This document shows, one piece after another, positions 25,120-36,418 of a stretch of 64,000 nucleotides of DNA. The DNA lies in the NCBI RefSeq assembly GCF_001628715.1, contig NZ_CP011120.1:1054001-1118000 (forward strand). The letters run 5' to 3'. Numbering within the stretch: the first letter of the stretch is position 1; every line of letters starts with the position of its first letter. The notes below the pieces were generated by a model. That model was not told the origin of the DNA. It did no database searches and was given only the letters and a program-made list of their open reading frames with translations. This DNA comes from Acetobacter oryzifermentans (GTDB lineage: Bacteria; Pseudomonadota; Alphaproteobacteria; Acetobacterales; Acetobacteraceae). The translations under genes and the position numbers were made by a program.

Positions 25120-26151
25120 ATGAGGCAAGTTTTTCTGCGGATTATGCTGGTGGTCAGCCTGCTTTTTGTAGGGCTGACACAGCAGGCACGGGCCGGAACC
25201 CCGGTGCGTATTGGGTATATTCCTGTTCTGGGTTCATCCGCCCTGTTTGTTCTGGATGGTGAAGGCTGGGCCAAGCAGGCTGGTTTGGATCTGCAACTTG
25301 TGCGCTTTGGTTCTGGCCCTCAGGCTATTCAGGCTTTGGTGTCTGGGCGTATTGATGCCTACGTCGCAGGTGTGTTGCCGTTGTTGCAGGCACGTGCGCA
25401 TGGTGTGGATGTTAAGGTTGTGGCTTCTGGTTCGGTGGAGGAATTGGAGCTGGTGGCCCGTGGCCCGTTGGCTCAGATCGTGCCAGAAGGGCAGGAGGGT
25501 GGTCTGTCTGCTCAGGTCATTAAGGATGGCTTTGCCAAGTTCAAGCAGGAACAAGGGCATTTGCCGCGTGTTGCCGCACAGCCAGCCGGTTCCGTGCCGG
25601 ATATCATGCTCCGTTACTGGCTGCAAAAACGCCTTAATATTGCGCAGCCTGCCTCTGTTATCAATATTGCCGGTGTGGATATTGATGCCGCACAGCAGGC
25701 TTTTCTGGCTGGTGCGGTAGATGCCGCCGTATTGCGCGAACCTTCTTTAACAGTTGCAAAAATGCGTGTGCCGGAAGCCAGAATTCTGGCCACGGGGCAT
25801 GATATGCTGCCCGATCAGCCGGGCTCTGTTCTGGCTATTGTAAAGCCGACAGAAGTACCATGGGCAAAAACGCTTACAGGCCTGTTTGTTAAAGCCAACA
25901 CCTTGGTGTCTCAGCATCCGGACGAAGCAGCTCCTTTCGTGCGCACGGCACTGGGTGGCGGTATGCTGAAGGAAGAAGTGTTGCAAAAAGCCCTTGCACG
26001 TTCTGCCCAGCATTTTGTGAGTGATCCTGCACGTATTGTAGAAGGCGTGCGGCAGTTACAGGATTTTGAGGTTGAACAGGGGCTTTTGCGTAAGGCCGAG
26101 CCAGTGGATAGCCTGTTTGATCTGGAGATGTGGAAGCAGAGCCAGCAGTGA
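25120..26151 (+). CDS. ABC importer periplasmic binding protein, NitT/TauT-like
   Basis: Substrate-binding protein of an ABC importer. 343 residues from the ATG at 25120, which gives a clean signal peptide: MRQVFLR, hydrophobic core, then a cleavage site near QQARA-G. An in-frame ATG at 25090 would add ten polar residues and has no Shine-Dalgarno. The opening of the mature part, VRIGYIPVLGSSALFVLDGEG, and the pattern of IQALVSGRIDAYVAG and AGVDIDAAQQAFLAGAVDAAV resemble SsuA/TauA/NMT1-type proteins. The substrate (sulfonate, nitrate, pyrimidine precursor or other) cannot be read from sequence. The stop overlaps the permease start. Confidence 0.85.
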   Translation: MRQVFLRIMLVVSLLFVGLTQQARAGTPVRIGYIPVLGSSALFVLDGEGWAKQAGLDLQLVRFGSGPQAIQALVSGRIDAYVAGVLPLLQARAHGVDVKVVASGSVEELELVARGPLAQIVPEGQEGGLSAQVIKDGFAKFKQEQGHLPRVAAQPAGSVPDIMLRYWLQKRLNIAQPASVINIAGVDIDAAQQAFLAGAVDAAVLREPSLTVAKMRVPEARILATGHDMLPDQPGSVLAIVKPTEVPWAKTLTGLFVKANTLVSQHPDEAAPFVRTALGGGMLKEEVLQKALARSAQHFVSDPARIVEGVRQLQDFEVEQGLLRKAEPVDSLFDLEMWKQSQQ

Positions 26152-26912
26152 GGGATAAAGTTTCGTTTTCAACAAAATGGGCGTTAGGTCTTATCGGGCT
26201 TATCGTCTTTTTTGGAGGGTGGGAGGCAGCAGTCCGAACAGGATTGCTGCCTTCTGGTATGGTGCCTGCTCCCAGTTCACTAGGGCCAGCCTGGCTGGAT
26301 GAAGTGCGCGGGGGCTTTTGGCAGCAGGCCATTTTAGACAGTCTGCACCATTATCTGTTGGGCTTGCTTATTGGTTCCGTGCTGGGTGCTGGTTTAGGCA
26401 TTCTGTGCGGCATGGCGGCTGTTGTGGATGGCTTGCTGGAAGGTATTGTCCGGCTGCTGCGGCCTGTGCCGGGCTTGGCGTGGGTGCCTTTTGCCATTTT
26501 GTGGTTTGGCCTGAACACATCGGGCGCCACCTTTGTGATTGCCATTTCAGTTTTCTGGATCAACTTTTACGCGGCCCACAGTGCCGTGCGCGGAGTGGAC
26601 CCAGAACTGTATGAACTGGCAGCCGCTTTTGGGCATGGCAGCTTTTTGGGGCGTTTGTTCAAGGTGGTGCTGCCTGCGGCTTCTCCCGGCCTTATGTCTG
26701 GCCTGCGCACAGGTTTGGGGCAGGGCTGGATGTCTGTTGTGGCGGCGGAACTGTTTGGTGTTCCCGGTATTGGTGCGCGGATGATGCAGGCATCCAGCTT
26801 GTTGGCAACCGATGTTGTGGTTGTTTATATGCTCACCATGGCTTTGCTTTATGCGGTAACTGATTTTCTGTTCGGGTTTGTAAGAAAACGCGTGCTGAGG
26901 TGGCAACCATGA
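26148..26912 (+). CDS. ABC importer permease, NitT/TauT-like
   Basis: Integral membrane subunit with about six predicted spans, BPD_transp_1 type. The start is taken as GTG at 26148, overlapping the binding-protein stop (GTGA) for 254 residues; a GTG at 26130 is the alternative. The cytoplasmic EAA loop is seen in ELYELAAAFGHGSFLGRLFKVVLPAASPG (key residues ELAAAFG and LPAA). The last bases overlap the ATPase start, so the three genes form a tight operon. Confidence 0.88.
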   Translation: MRDKVSFSTKWALGLIGLIVFFGGWEAAVRTGLLPSGMVPAPSSLGPAWLDEVRGGFWQQAILDSLHHYLLGLLIGSVLGAGLGILCGMAAVVDGLLEGIVRLLRPVPGLAWVPFAILWFGLNTSGATFVIAISVFWINFYAAHSAVRGVDPELYELAAAFGHGSFLGRLFKVVLPAASPGLMSGLRTGLGQGWMSVVAAELFGVPGIGARMMQASSLLATDVVVVYMLTMALLYAVTDFLFGFVRKRVLRWQP

Positions 26913-27718
26913 GCGACAAACACAGCGTTGCCAGCTTGGATAATGTCGGCCTCTCGCACGATGGCGGAGCTAATTTTGTGTTGCGCAATGTGAGCCTCAC
27001 ATTGGAGCAGGGTGAATTTGTTGCGCTTTTAGGCCCATCTGGTGTGGGGAAATCCACGCTTCTGCGCGTGTTTATGGGGCTCATGCAGCTTACGGAAGGC
27101 ACAGTGGGTGGTTCGGCCTGCATAACAGATGCAGAGGAAACAGGCACCAAACGGCGTAGGCGGGCCTTGGTCTTTCAGGATGCGCGGTTGATGCCGTGGC
27201 GTTCTGTGCTGAAAAATGTTGAATTCGGCCTGGAAGGCTTGGGCCTAACGCGTGAAGAAAAGCACACACGCGCCATGGATGCGCTTAAACTGGTAGGGCT
27301 GGAGGAAGCAGCAGATAGGTGGCCCCGCCGTATGTCTGGTGGGCAGCGGCAGCGTGTAGGGGTTGCGCGTGCTTTTACAGTCAATCCTGATCTGCTGCTG
27401 ATGGATGAGCCTTTTGGTGCCCTAGACCCTATTACACGCAGCAGCTTGCAAGAGGAGCTTCAACGTATCTGGCAACAAACGCATAAAACCGTGCTGTTTG
27501 TAACGCATGATATTGAGGAAGCCTTGCGCCTTGCTACCCGTGTAGTGGTGCTTGCGGGCGGCCCACCAGCAGGTATTACGGGTGAAATTGCCATTACGAT
27601 GGATGAAAGAAACCCCGAAAGCACGGTGTTTAGAACCTATGCGGCCCGTTTGCGCGCTATGATTGCGGGGGAAAAAGACCCCGGTGGTGCTCCGTACTGG
27701 CGTTCTGCTGAAATTTAG
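26909..27718 (+). CDS. ABC importer ATP-binding protein, NitT/TauT-like
   Basis: Nucleotide-binding subunit powering the importer from the cytoplasm. 269 residues from the ATG at 26909 (GAGG 8 bases upstream, ATGA overlap with the permease). Walker A GPSGVGKST at 42-50; Q-loop in VFQDARLMPWRSV; signature MSGGQRQRVGVARAF; Walker B LLLMDEPFGALD; H-loop VTHDIEEAL. The MPWRSV stretch after the Q-loop is common in SsuB/TauB/NrtD ATPases. Confidence 0.92.
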   Translation: MSDKHSVASLDNVGLSHDGGANFVLRNVSLTLEQGEFVALLGPSGVGKSTLLRVFMGLMQLTEGTVGGSACITDAEETGTKRRRRALVFQDARLMPWRSVLKNVEFGLEGLGLTREEKHTRAMDALKLVGLEEAADRWPRRMSGGQRQRVGVARAFTVNPDLLLMDEPFGALDPITRSSLQEELQRIWQQTHKTVLFVTHDIEEALRLATRVVVLAGGPPAGITGEIAITMDERNPESTVFRTYAARLRAMIAGEKDPGGAPYWRSAEI

Positions 27719-27800
27719 TTGAAAAGCATATAAATAAAAGTCTCACGCATCCTTTTTGGGGTGTCGTGCGTTCACATGCAACAAAATGGGGAGACATCGC

Positions 27801-28034
27801 ATGAGCGATGACAACACAAAGGATTACGCGCTGGAAGAAGGTATTGGCCGTGTTCAGGATGGTGCGGAAGGCTTGTTCAGCCAGCTCCCCAGTTATGATG
27901 AAATGAACCCGGCCAAGCGTTGTGCTGCAACGGAAGCTGTTCGGGATGTGGTGATTGACCAGCCCTTCCTGATTCTGCCGGTTGTGGGAATTTTCAGCTT
28001 TATTGTTGGTGGCCTGCTCCGGCGGCGACGTTAA
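27801..28034 (+). CDS. Small tail-anchored membrane protein, DUF883/ElaB-like end
   Basis: 77 residues from the ATG at 27801, with GGGGAG seven bases upstream. An acidic, polar N-terminal two thirds is followed by one hydrophobic helix (DQPFLILPVVGIFSFIVGGL) and a terminal RRRR. That tail resembles the C-terminus of DUF883/YqjD/ElaB membrane-anchored proteins, but the coiled-coil part is short, so family membership is tentative. It precedes a second tiny membrane gene by 58 bases; both may be stress-induced, by analogy only. Confidence 0.75.
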   Translation: MSDDNTKDYALEEGIGRVQDGAEGLFSQLPSYDEMNPAKRCAATEAVRDVVIDQPFLILPVVGIFSFIVGGLLRRRR

Positions 28035-28092
28035 AATTTTGATAGATTTTCAGTCAGAAAACTCTGCCTGAAGGTGTGAAGGAGATGATTAC

Positions 28093-28269
28093 ATGCTGAA
28101 GCTGGCACTGTTTTTTCTAGTTATTTCCCTTATTGCGGGACTGTTCGGTTTTGGTGGTATTTCCTCCGCAGCCGCGGGAATGGCAAAAATCCTGTTCTTT
28201 ATCGCAATTATTCTGTTCGTTGTTTTTCTGGTGGTGGCCCTGTTGGCTGGGCGTGCCATTACAAAATAA
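28093..28269 (+). CDS. Small membrane protein, DUF1328 (YtjA-like)
   Basis: 58 residues with two hydrophobic helices: [20 protein letters not shown], then [15 protein letters not shown] and a second span. The layout and the GFGGIS-AAG-AKI pattern match DUF1328/YtjA proteins, whose function is not established. GAAGGAG lies 8-9 bases before the ATG. A bidirectional terminator follows 24 bases after the stop. Confidence 0.85.
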   Translation: MLKLALFFLVISLIAGLFGFGGISSAAAGMAKILFFIAIILFVVFLVVALLAGRAITK

Positions 28270-28293
28270 CCGCTTCTGAATAACCAGAGTATG

Positions 28294-28329
28294 AAAAAAC
28301 CCCCGGTCTGAAAAGGCCGGGGGTTTTTT
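28294..28329 (+). terminator. Bidirectional terminator between convergent units
   Basis: AAAAAACCCCCGGTCT (28294-28309) pairs with AGGCCGGGGGTTTTTT (28314-28329) around a GAAA loop. The symmetrical A and T runs let it end the DUF1328 transcript on the plus strand and the efflux operon on the minus strand. Confidence 0.92.
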
Positions 28330-28356
28330 GTTTGTGCAGCTAAAAAGCAGGCCGCC

Positions 28357-29922
28357 CTAGTTTTTATCCTTTTGGATAAAGGATGGCAGAAGCGGGTTGT
28401 CTGTTTGCATGGAATCCTTGCTAGGCAGCGAGGATGCATCCCACCCACCACCAAGAGCTTCAATAAGCGTGACGGAATCCAGAATACGGCTTTGCTGAAT
28501 TTGCAGTGCCGTTTCCGCATTGGAAAGAGCTGTTACTTCCGCCGTAATAACCGTGGTGTAAATCTGGGTGCCAGCCATGTACTGGTTGAAGGAAATCTGC
28601 ACAGCCTTGTTGGCGGCTTCTACAGCAACAGCCTGTTGGTCTGCCTGGTCTGCTAGTACGCGCAGGTTGGCAAGCTGATCTTCTACTTGTTGCAGGGCTG
28701 TCAGCACGGTCTGGCGGTAGGCGGCTACGTAGTAATTATAATTGGTGTTGGCTTCACGCACAGCGGCGGTACGTGCGCCCCCCTCAAAGAGGGTTTCCGT
28801 AGCGGAAGCACCTAGCGCCCAGATACGGTTGGCTACCTGCACCAGTGCTCCCACCGGGTCACCACTGTAGGAGTAGCTGGCTGTTAATTTTACGTCCGGG
28901 TAAAATGCAGCAAGTGCTGCGCCAATCTGGGCGTTATATTCCTCCATCCTGCGTTCTGCGGCAGAAACATCTGGGCGGCGCTGCAAAAGCTCTGAGGGCA
29001 CGGCAACAGGAATGGCCGGAATATCCCGCGTAAGCGCACCGTGGGGAATGGAAAGATCCGCCGGAGATTTGCCCATCAGAATGGCAATGGCATGTTCATA
29101 CCCTGCGCGGGCGGCATCTGTTGCGGTGGCTTGGGCGCGTGTTTGCTCAAGCTGGGTTTTGGCCTGCATCAGTGTGGTGGGGTCAGCCGTGCCTGCATCA
29201 TACTGGTTTTTGGTAATCTGGTAGGAGCGTTCGTAAAAATCTACGTTCTTTTGTAGCAGATCGTGCAAGCTATCCTGATACCGCAGGTTAAAATAAGCTG
29301 TTGCCAACTGCGCCTGATAGGAGAGTTTGGCATTGGCCAGATCAGCCGCAGAAGCCTGAGCCTCTGTTACCTGAGCCTGAATCTGACGGCGGATATTGCC
29401 CCACAAATCCAGATCCCACGAGGCGGAAGCACCCATTGCATAGGTATTTTCTGTGGTGTTGGAGGCAATGGAGGACGTTGTATCTCCGTAGTTAATAATC
29501 GTGCCTGATGAGCGCGAGCCACGGCCAGAACTCTGCCGGTTGAAGGAGAGGGCACCGCTTAATGTAGGATACAGCTCTGCCCGTATGGCGTTAATGGCGG
29601 CGCGGGCATTGCGGTATCTGGCCTCATACTGTGCGACGTTCTGGTTGTTGATTTCCACCTGAGATTCAAGCTGGTTCAGCAGCGGGTCATTATAAAGCGT
29701 CCACCATGCGCCTTTGGGAATGGCCGCCAAGCTGGGCTGTGCATAGTTCCACCCAGCCGCAGGCCGTAGCTCCTTGAACTGCGGAGAGATAATGGCCGAA
29801 GGGCGTTTATAATTGGGGCCAACCATGCAGCCCATAAGCGCCAGTGGTGCCATAAGGCTGGCAGCGCGGCGGGACAGTTTTTTGTGTTTGAGCATCATGC
29901 TGGAAAAAGAAGGCGAAACCAT
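28357..29922 (-). CDS. Outer-membrane efflux lipoprotein, NodT/OprM family
   Basis: TolC-like outer-membrane channel of the adjacent RND system. 521 residues with a lipoprotein signal ending LALMGC, so C32 is the predicted lipidated residue, followed by the MVGPNYKRP start typical of NodT/OprM proteins. Two OEP repeats are suggested by the paired SWDLDLWGNIRRQ-type and ALGASATETLFEGG-type segments. The start at 29922 overlaps the upstream RND stop by one base and has AGGA nearby. It supplies the third component that MdtABC systems usually borrow from TolC. Confidence 0.93.
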   Translation of the reverse strand: MVSPSFSSMMLKHKKLSRRAASLMAPLALMGCMVGPNYKRPSAIISPQFKELRPAAGWNYAQPSLAAIPKGAWWTLYNDPLLNQLESQVEINNQNVAQYEARYRNARAAINAIRAELYPTLSGALSFNRQSSGRGSRSSGTIINYGDTTSSIASNTTENTYAMGASASWDLDLWGNIRRQIQAQVTEAQASAADLANAKLSYQAQLATAYFNLRYQDSLHDLLQKNVDFYERSYQITKNQYDAGTADPTTLMQAKTQLEQTRAQATATDAARAGYEHAIAILMGKSPADLSIPHGALTRDIPAIPVAVPSELLQRRPDVSAAERRMEEYNAQIGAALAAFYPDVKLTASYSYSGDPVGALVQVANRIWALGASATETLFEGGARTAAVREANTNYNYYVAAYRQTVLTALQQVEDQLANLRVLADQADQQAVAVEAANKAVQISFNQYMAGTQIYTTVITAEVTALSNAETALQIQQSRILDSVTLIEALGGGWDASSLPSKDSMQTDNPLLPSFIQKDKN

Positions 29923-32900
29923 CAGCTATCCTGCCGGGAGGTGCGAGAAAAGAAAGAGCGCAGGCGTATTTTCTGAACACGCAGCCGCCACGTATCAAGC
30001 GTAAGATAAATAACAGGGGTGGTGTAAAGTGTAAGAGCCTGACTGACGAGCAACCCGCCCACAATGGCAATGCCCAACGGGTGGCGTAGTTCTGCCCCAT
30101 AGCCATTGGTGATCATTAGCGGGGCAGCCCCCAGCGCTGCGGCAGCGGATGTCATGATAATAGGGCGGAAGCGGAGCAGGCAGGCTGTACGGATGGCCTC
30201 AAGCGAAGACATGCCATGTTCACGCTCTGCCACAAGGGCAAAGTCCACCAACATGATAGCGTTTTTCTTTACAATGCCAATCAGCAGAATCACCCCGATC
30301 ATGGCGATAAGCGAGAATTCTTCCCCAGCCAGTTGCAGCGCCAACAGTGCTCCCACACCAGCAGAAGGAAGGGTGGAAAGAATGGTGAGCGGGTGCAGAT
30401 AGCTTTCGTACAGAATACCCAGAACAATATACACGGCAGCCAAGGCGGCCAGTATCAGCAGGGGTTCATCATTCACGGCTTTCTGGAACTGTGCGGCATT
30501 TCCCGCAAAACTGCCGTGGATGGTGGATGGCATATGCAGCGTAACCTGTGCGGCGTTGATAATCTGCGTTGCCGTACTAAGCGAAACACCCTTGGCCAGA
30601 TTGAAGGAGATAGTGGAAGCCACAGCCATACCCTGATGGTTGACCGAAAGGGGTGTACGTGTCTGCACAATCTGAGAAACCAGCGTAAGCGGCACCATGC
30701 TTTCTGACGATGTGCTGACAGCAGACCCGTTGGAAGCCCCGGCGCCTCCCGCCAGTGCGTTGGCAATCTGGTTTTTGAAGGATTCCGAACTTAGGGAAGA
30801 TGCTGAACTGCTTCCGGCCTCATCCAGCCCGCTGGTGTTGCGCACACGTATGGTGTTGGATTGTGTGCCACCACCCGCTGTGCCACCAGCCACACTGACC
30901 CACACCTGCATCAGGCTGTGGGGGTTGGACCACAGCACCGGGTCAGCTTCCATCACCACGCGATACTGATTGAGCCTGTTGTAGATGACAGAGGCCGCGC
31001 GTTGCCCGAAGGCATCGTACAGCGTGTTGGAAAGCAACTGCGGCGTGATGCTGACACGTGCAGAGGTATCACGGTCTATATCCACGCTCATGGCGGAACC
31101 ACCCTGCTGCACGTCGGATGAAAGATCGGTCAACTGTGGGTGGCGGCGTAATTCACTTTGGAGCTTGTCTGTCCATGTATAAAGCTCAGATGCGTTTTCA
31201 CCTTCCAATGTGTACTGGTAGGAGGCGTTGCTCTGCCGGGCGCCCGCACGTACGGCGCCGGGTTCCATCAGAAAGAAATCAGCCCCCACCAGTTTGCTCA
31301 GCCGTGTGCTGATACGGTTGATAAGGTCTGTGGGGGTATCCGAACGCTCGCTTTTGTCCTGCAACTGCAAGAACAGATTGGCTTGGTTGGAAGAGCCGCG
31401 ACCACCAATAAAGGAGGAAACACTTTTAACTTCTGATTCCGCCAGAATAGCCTTTTGCACATCAGCCAGTTTTTTGCTGAGTGCGCCAAACGAGATAGAC
31501 TGATCCCCCTGCAAATGTCCCATCAACAGGCCCGTATCTTCTACCGGGAAGAAGCCCTTGGGCATGAGAATAAACAGCGCGACAATCAGCGCCAGCGTAA
31601 AGGGCAGGCTCAGCAACACCAGCTTGCTATGCCGCAGCGCAACATCGAGTGAATACGCATATCCAGCCTGAAGTTTATCTAGCGCACGGGTAATACGTGC
31701 CGCTACACGGGCAGAAAACGGTGCGTGTTCCTGCGTTTCAAGCGCGGGCGCACGTGGGGCCAACAGGTAAGCAGCCATCATGGGGGTAAGCGTGAGAGAT
31801 AGCACCATGGAAATAATGATGGTGATGCTGACCGTCATTGCGAATTCATGGAACAACCGGCCCGCAAGGCCACCCATGAGCAAAATGGGCAGAAAAACCG
31901 CAATCAGCGAAATGGAAATGGAGAAAACGGTAAAAGCTACCTCGCCGCTACCTTTTATGGCGGCTTCTCGCGGGGGAAAGCCCTGTTCTATGTAGCGGGC
32001 AATATTTTCCACCACCACAATGGCATCATCCACCACAAAGCCGGTGGAAACCGTAAGCGCCATAAGGGACATATTGTCCAGCGAATAGCCAAACAGCGCC
32101 ATCACCCCAAATGTGGCCACAATAGAAGCTGGCACCACAATGGCGGGAATAAGCGTCATTCTAACAGAGTGCAGAAACAGCAGCACCATTAGCACAACCA
32201 GCACCACGGAAATAACCAGTGTAAGCTGTGTATCGGCCAGAGAGGCGCGGATGGTAAGGGAACGATCCAGCCCAATATGCAAATCCACCCCGCCGGGCAG
32301 AGCGGCCTTGAGCATGGGTAGCTTAGCGTTGATCTGATCCACCGTATGGATCACGTTGGCCCCAGCCTGCGGGAACACGATGGCAATAACCGAGGGCTGG
32401 CCATTGTAATATCCGGCGTTGCGCAGGTCTTCCACGCTATCACGCACTTGGGCAATATCCGCCAGCCGCACGGGCCGATTATTGCGCCATGCGATAATCA
32501 GATCCCGATAATCCTGCGCTTTGCTTACCTGATCATTCGTATCCAGGGTAAAGCGCATGCCGCCTTGGTCAATAATACCTTTGGGGGTATGGGCATTGGC
32601 CGAGGCCAAGGCTGCGCGCACGTCTTCAAAGCTGATGCCGTAGCGGTAAAGCGGCAGAGGGTTTATTTCTGCACGGATAGCTGGCAGCGCACTCCCGCTG
32701 ATTTCTACCTGACCAACACCTTCTACAGATGAAAGATGCTGCACCAGTACATTGGTGGCGTAATCATAAAGTTGTGGGCGCGTATGGGTGTCTGATGTCA
32801 GGGTTAAAATCAGAATAGGCGCGCCGTTAGGGTTGGCTTTGCGGTACGTCGGGTTTTGCCGCAGGGAGGACGGCATATCCGCATGGGCTGCCTGAAGAGC

Positions 32901-33230
32901 GGCTTCCACATCTCGCGCAGCGCCGTTGATATCGCGTGAGAGCGAGAATTGCAGCATGATGCGCGTGGTGTTCTGCGAGGATTGTGACGTCATTTCCGTC
33001 ACATCCGCAATCTGCCCCAAATGCCGCTCCAGCGGGGCCGCTACAGAACTGGCAATTTCTTCCGGGCTGCCGCCGGCCTGCGTGGCTTGCACCATAATCA
33101 CCGGAAAATCCACATTCGGCAGGTCAGATACCGGTAGGGTGCGGTAGCCTAAAATGCCCCCCAGCAACATGGCCACCGTAAGCAGAATGGTGGCCACGGG
33201 CCGGTCAATAAACAGCCGGCTTATGCTCAT
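29922..33230 (-). CDS. mdtC: RND efflux transporter subunit, MdtC-like
   Basis: Proton-driven inner-membrane pump of the HAE1 family. 1102 residues with twelve predicted spans and two large periplasmic loops. N-terminal [20 protein letters not shown] and [14 protein letters not shown] resemble MdtC. The TM4 motif [15 protein letters not shown] carries the paired aspartates of proton relay. About 70 residues longer than E. coli MdtC because of a Ser/Gly/Ala-rich insertion near residues 777-844. Its start overlaps the neighbouring RND gene by 4 bases. Identity as RND is certain; the MdtC assignment rests on order and sequence feel. Confidence 0.92.
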   Translation of the reverse strand: MSISRLFIDRPVATILLTVAMLLGGILGYRTLPVSDLPNVDFPVIMVQATQAGGSPEEIASSVAAPLERHLGQIADVTEMTSQSSQNTTRIMLQFSLSRDINGAARDVEAALQAAHADMPSSLRQNPTYRKANPNGAPILILTLTSDTHTRPQLYDYATNVLVQHLSSVEGVGQVEISGSALPAIRAEINPLPLYRYGISFEDVRAALASANAHTPKGIIDQGGMRFTLDTNDQVSKAQDYRDLIIAWRNNRPVRLADIAQVRDSVEDLRNAGYYNGQPSVIAIVFPQAGANVIHTVDQINAKLPMLKAALPGGVDLHIGLDRSLTIRASLADTQLTLVISVVLVVLMVLLFLHSVRMTLIPAIVVPASIVATFGVMALFGYSLDNMSLMALTVSTGFVVDDAIVVVENIARYIEQGFPPREAAIKGSGEVAFTVFSISISLIAVFLPILLMGGLAGRLFHEFAMTVSITIIISMVLSLTLTPMMAAYLLAPRAPALETQEHAPFSARVAARITRALDKLQAGYAYSLDVALRHSKLVLLSLPFTLALIVALFILMPKGFFPVEDTGLLMGHLQGDQSISFGALSKKLADVQKAILAESEVKSVSSFIGGRGSSNQANLFLQLQDKSERSDTPTDLINRISTRLSKLVGADFFLMEPGAVRAGARQSNASYQYTLEGENASELYTWTDKLQSELRRHPQLTDLSSDVQQGGSAMSVDIDRDTSARVSITPQLLSNTLYDAFGQRAASVIYNRLNQYRVVMEADPVLWSNPHSLMQVWVSVAGGTAGGGTQSNTIRVRNTSGLDEAGSSSASSLSSESFKNQIANALAGGAGASNGSAVSTSSESMVPLTLVSQIVQTRTPLSVNHQGMAVASTISFNLAKGVSLSTATQIINAAQVTLHMPSTIHGSFAGNAAQFQKAVNDEPLLILAALAAVYIVLGILYESYLHPLTILSTLPSAGVGALLALQLAGEEFSLIAMIGVILLIGIVKKNAIMLVDFALVAEREHGMSSLEAIRTACLLRFRPIIMTSAAAALGAAPLMITNGYGAELRHPLGIAIVGGLLVSQALTLYTTPVIYLTLDTWRLRVQKIRLRSFFSRTSRQDS

Positions 33231-36200
33231 GGTGTGGAATGTCCATCAGCCGGAGGTGGGGCAGAAGGCTGGCTGTGCCGGTGCCGCATGGCGTTGAACT
33301 TGTGGGCCAGCGTATCCAGCGCCAGATAAATAACCGGCGTTGTAAACAGCGTAAGCAATTGGGAAAGTGCCAGCCCGCCAATAATGCTCAGCCCCAGAGG
33401 GTAACGCAGCTCGGACCCCGTGCCATGAGAGATGACCATGGGCACAGCACCCAACATGGCGGCAAGGGTTGTCATTAAAATAGGGCGAAAACGCAGTGTG
33501 GCGGCAGTGCGGATGGATTGAAGGGAGTCCATGCCATGCACGCGTTCGGCTTCCAGTGCGAAGTCGATCATCATGATGGCGTTTTTCTTAACAATGCCAA
33601 TTAGCAGCACAATGCCGATAATGCCCATAATATCCAGATCCACGCCCGCAATCATCAGCGTTAACAGCGCTCCAATGGCGGCGGAGGGCAGGGTGGAGAG
33701 AATGGTAACCGGATGCACAAAGCTTTCGTAAAGAATGCCCAGCACGATGTACACGGCAATCAACGCCGCAGCTACAAGGAACAACTCATTGCTGAGTGAG
33801 CCTTCAAACGCGGCTGCCGTGCCTTGGAATGATGTCTGGAAGGTGGAAGGCAGCCCAATTTCTTTTTCCACCTTGCGGATGGCGGCCGTGGCATCCCCCA
33901 GCGCATAGCCATCGCTTAGATTAAAGGAAATGGTGGTGGCGGGGAACTGCCCAAAATGTGTGAGAAGCAGGGGCGCTGTTTCCTGCGTAACGGTGGTAAC
34001 GGCATCTAGCGGCACCATGCCGGAAGTGGGTGAACGCGTAGGGCCAGAAACACTTTCCCCCGAATTGCCGCTGATACCCGGCAGATAAAGTTGGGAAAGT
34101 GAGGAAAGGTTGGTCTGGAACTTGGGGTCTGCTTCCAGAATAACGCGATACTGGTTGGACTGCGTATAGATGGTAGAAATCTGCCGCTGACCAAAGCTGT
34201 CATACAACACGTTATCAACGGTTTGCGGCGTGATGGAATAACGTGCTCCGGTGGCTCTATCCAGCGTAACCTTTGCCACCAGCCCAGATGCCTGCAAATC
34301 CGATGTGACATCAGAAAGCGCAGGTTCCTGCTTCAGGCGGTCCAGCAGCTTTGGCACCCATGTCTCAAAGGCACTGTATTCTGGGTTTTCAAGCAGGAAC
34401 TGGTATTGCGTAGCCGTAACTGTTGTATCCAGAGAAAGATCCTGAATAGGCTGCATATACAGCTTGATACCGGCTACCTGTGAGGTTTCATCGGCCAGCC
34501 GCCGGGCAATTTGCGCCGCTGTGCTTGTGCGGTCATCATGCGGTTTCAGGTTGATAAGAAACCGGCCCTGATTAAGCGTGGCGTTCTGCCCATCCACCCC
34601 AATAAAGGAAGAAAGCGAGACCACATCCGGGTCTTTCAGCAGCACTTTGGCAAGTTCTTGCTGATGCTCTTTCATGCTCTCAAACGAGATGGTTTGTGAG
34701 GCAACAGAAATACCCTGAATTACCCCCGTATCCTGCGCGGGAAAGAACCCTTTGGGTATAACCCACGCCAGCACACCTGTAAGCAGCAGTGTACCTACGG
34801 CCACGCACAAGGTTAGCACGCGGTGGGCCAGCACCACATCCAGTATGCGGTCATATCCGGCAATCAGCTTTTCCGTGTAGTCTTCCATCCGGGCAGACCA
34901 GCGCTGGAATGCTGTTGTGGCAGAACCGGCATCATGCACACGTTCAGAAAGAATACGCGCACACATCATCGGCACCAGTGTAAGCGAAACCACAGCAGAC
35001 AGAATGATGGTAACGGCCAGTGTAAGCGCAAATTCATGGAACAGGCGGCCCACAACATCGCCCATAAACAGCAGTGGAATGAGCACCGCAATCAGCGAGA
35101 TGGTGAGCGAGATAATGGTAAAGCCAATTTCCCCGGCCCCTTTCAGGGCGGCTGTCATACGGTCTTCTCCCGCTTCCACGTAGCGGGAGATGTTCTCGAT
35201 CATGACAATGGCATCATCCACCACAAAGCCGGTGGCGATGGTAAGCGCCATAAGCGAAAGGTTATCCAGCGAGAAATCCAGCAGATACATCACTGCCAGC
35301 GTGCCGATAATGGAAAGCGGCACAGACAGGCTGGGAATAATGGTGGCAGGGATATTGCGCAGGAATACAAAAATAACCGCCACAACCAGCGCGAGGGATA
35401 AAAACAGTTCGCCCTGTACATCGGACACAGAGGCGCGAATGGTGGTGGTGCGGTCTGTTAGCGGGGTAATATCAATACCCGGGGGCAGCGTTTCCCGCAG
35501 GGCAGGCAGGGTGGCTTTTACGTTGTCCACCACAGAAATTACGTTGGCGCCGGGCTGGCGCTGCACGTTCATGATCAGTGCGGGCGTAAGGTTGGACCAC
35601 GCCGCAAGCTGCGTGTTTTCCGCACCGACAACCACCGTTGCGACATCACGCAGGCGGATAGGGCCGTTGTTCTGATAGGCGATAACCTGATTAAGCAGCA
35701 CATCCGCACTGGTAATCTGCCCATCCACCTGCAACGTGGCGGCCTTTTGCGGGCCATCAAACGTACCGGTAGGGGAGTTTACGTTCACGTTGCCAATGGT
35801 GGTGCGCAACGTGTCCAGATCCATACCGTAGGATGTAAGCTTGGGAATGTTAACCCGCACCCGAATGGCTTTGCGGTTGCCACCAGAAAGCGTTACCAGC
35901 CCCACGCCGGAAATCTGGCTGATTTTTTGCGCCAGGCGCGTATCCACGTAGTCTTCCACTTCTGGCAGCGGAATGGTGGAAGATGTAATGCCCAGTGTTA
36001 GCACAGGTGTATCCGCCGGGTTTACCTTGGCGTAAACCGGAGGGGCTGGCAGATCTGTTGGCAGCAGGGAATTGGCCTGGTTAATGGCAGCCTGAACTTC
36101 CTGCTCCGCCACATCTATGGAAGTATCCAGCGCAAAACGCAGGGTAATAACCGATGCCCCACCAGATGAGCGTGATGTCATCTGGTCCAGCCCCGGCATC

Positions 36201-36418
36201 TGGCCAAACTGGGTTTCCAGCGGGGCAGTTACAGAGGTGGACATGACATCTGGCCCAGCGCCGGGGTAGAATGTTTCAACCGTAATGGTTGGATAATCTA
36301 CCTGCGGCAGGGCGGAAACGGGCAGAAAATGGTAGCCCAGCAGGCCAGCCATAAAAATGGCCAGCATAAGCAGAGTAGTGGCAACCGGCCTGCGAATAAA
36401 AAGGGCTGAGGGGTTCAC
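33227..36418 (-). CDS. mdtB: RND efflux transporter subunit, MdtB-like
   Basis: Second RND subunit, 1063 residues. [34 protein letters not shown] and the TM4 motif [16 protein letters not shown] with the two proton-relay aspartates are clear. In E. coli MdtB and MdtC form a heterotrimer working with MdtA; the tandem, overlapping gene pair here suggests the same. Overlaps of 4 bases on both sides imply one operon. Likely substrates (bile salts, novobiocin in E. coli) are not inferable for this organism. Confidence 0.92.
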   Translation of the reverse strand: MNPSALFIRRPVATTLLMLAIFMAGLLGYHFLPVSALPQVDYPTITVETFYPGAGPDVMSTSVTAPLETQFGQMPGLDQMTSRSSGGASVITLRFALDTSIDVAEQEVQAAINQANSLLPTDLPAPPVYAKVNPADTPVLTLGITSSTIPLPEVEDYVDTRLAQKISQISGVGLVTLSGGNRKAIRVRVNIPKLTSYGMDLDTLRTTIGNVNVNSPTGTFDGPQKAATLQVDGQITSADVLLNQVIAYQNNGPIRLRDVATVVVGAENTQLAAWSNLTPALIMNVQRQPGANVISVVDNVKATLPALRETLPPGIDITPLTDRTTTIRASVSDVQGELFLSLALVVAVIFVFLRNIPATIIPSLSVPLSIIGTLAVMYLLDFSLDNLSLMALTIATGFVVDDAIVMIENISRYVEAGEDRMTAALKGAGEIGFTIISLTISLIAVLIPLLFMGDVVGRLFHEFALTLAVTIILSAVVSLTLVPMMCARILSERVHDAGSATTAFQRWSARMEDYTEKLIAGYDRILDVVLAHRVLTLCVAVGTLLLTGVLAWVIPKGFFPAQDTGVIQGISVASQTISFESMKEHQQELAKVLLKDPDVVSLSSFIGVDGQNATLNQGRFLINLKPHDDRTSTAAQIARRLADETSQVAGIKLYMQPIQDLSLDTTVTATQYQFLLENPEYSAFETWVPKLLDRLKQEPALSDVTSDLQASGLVAKVTLDRATGARYSITPQTVDNVLYDSFGQRQISTIYTQSNQYRVILEADPKFQTNLSSLSQLYLPGISGNSGESVSGPTRSPTSGMVPLDAVTTVTQETAPLLLTHFGQFPATTISFNLSDGYALGDATAAIRKVEKEIGLPSTFQTSFQGTAAAFEGSLSNELFLVAAALIAVYIVLGILYESFVHPVTILSTLPSAAIGALLTLMIAGVDLDIMGIIGIVLLIGIVKKNAIMMIDFALEAERVHGMDSLQSIRTAATLRFRPILMTTLAAMLGAVPMVISHGTGSELRYPLGLSIIGGLALSQLLTLFTTPVIYLALDTLAHKFNAMRHRHSQPSAPPPADGHSTP

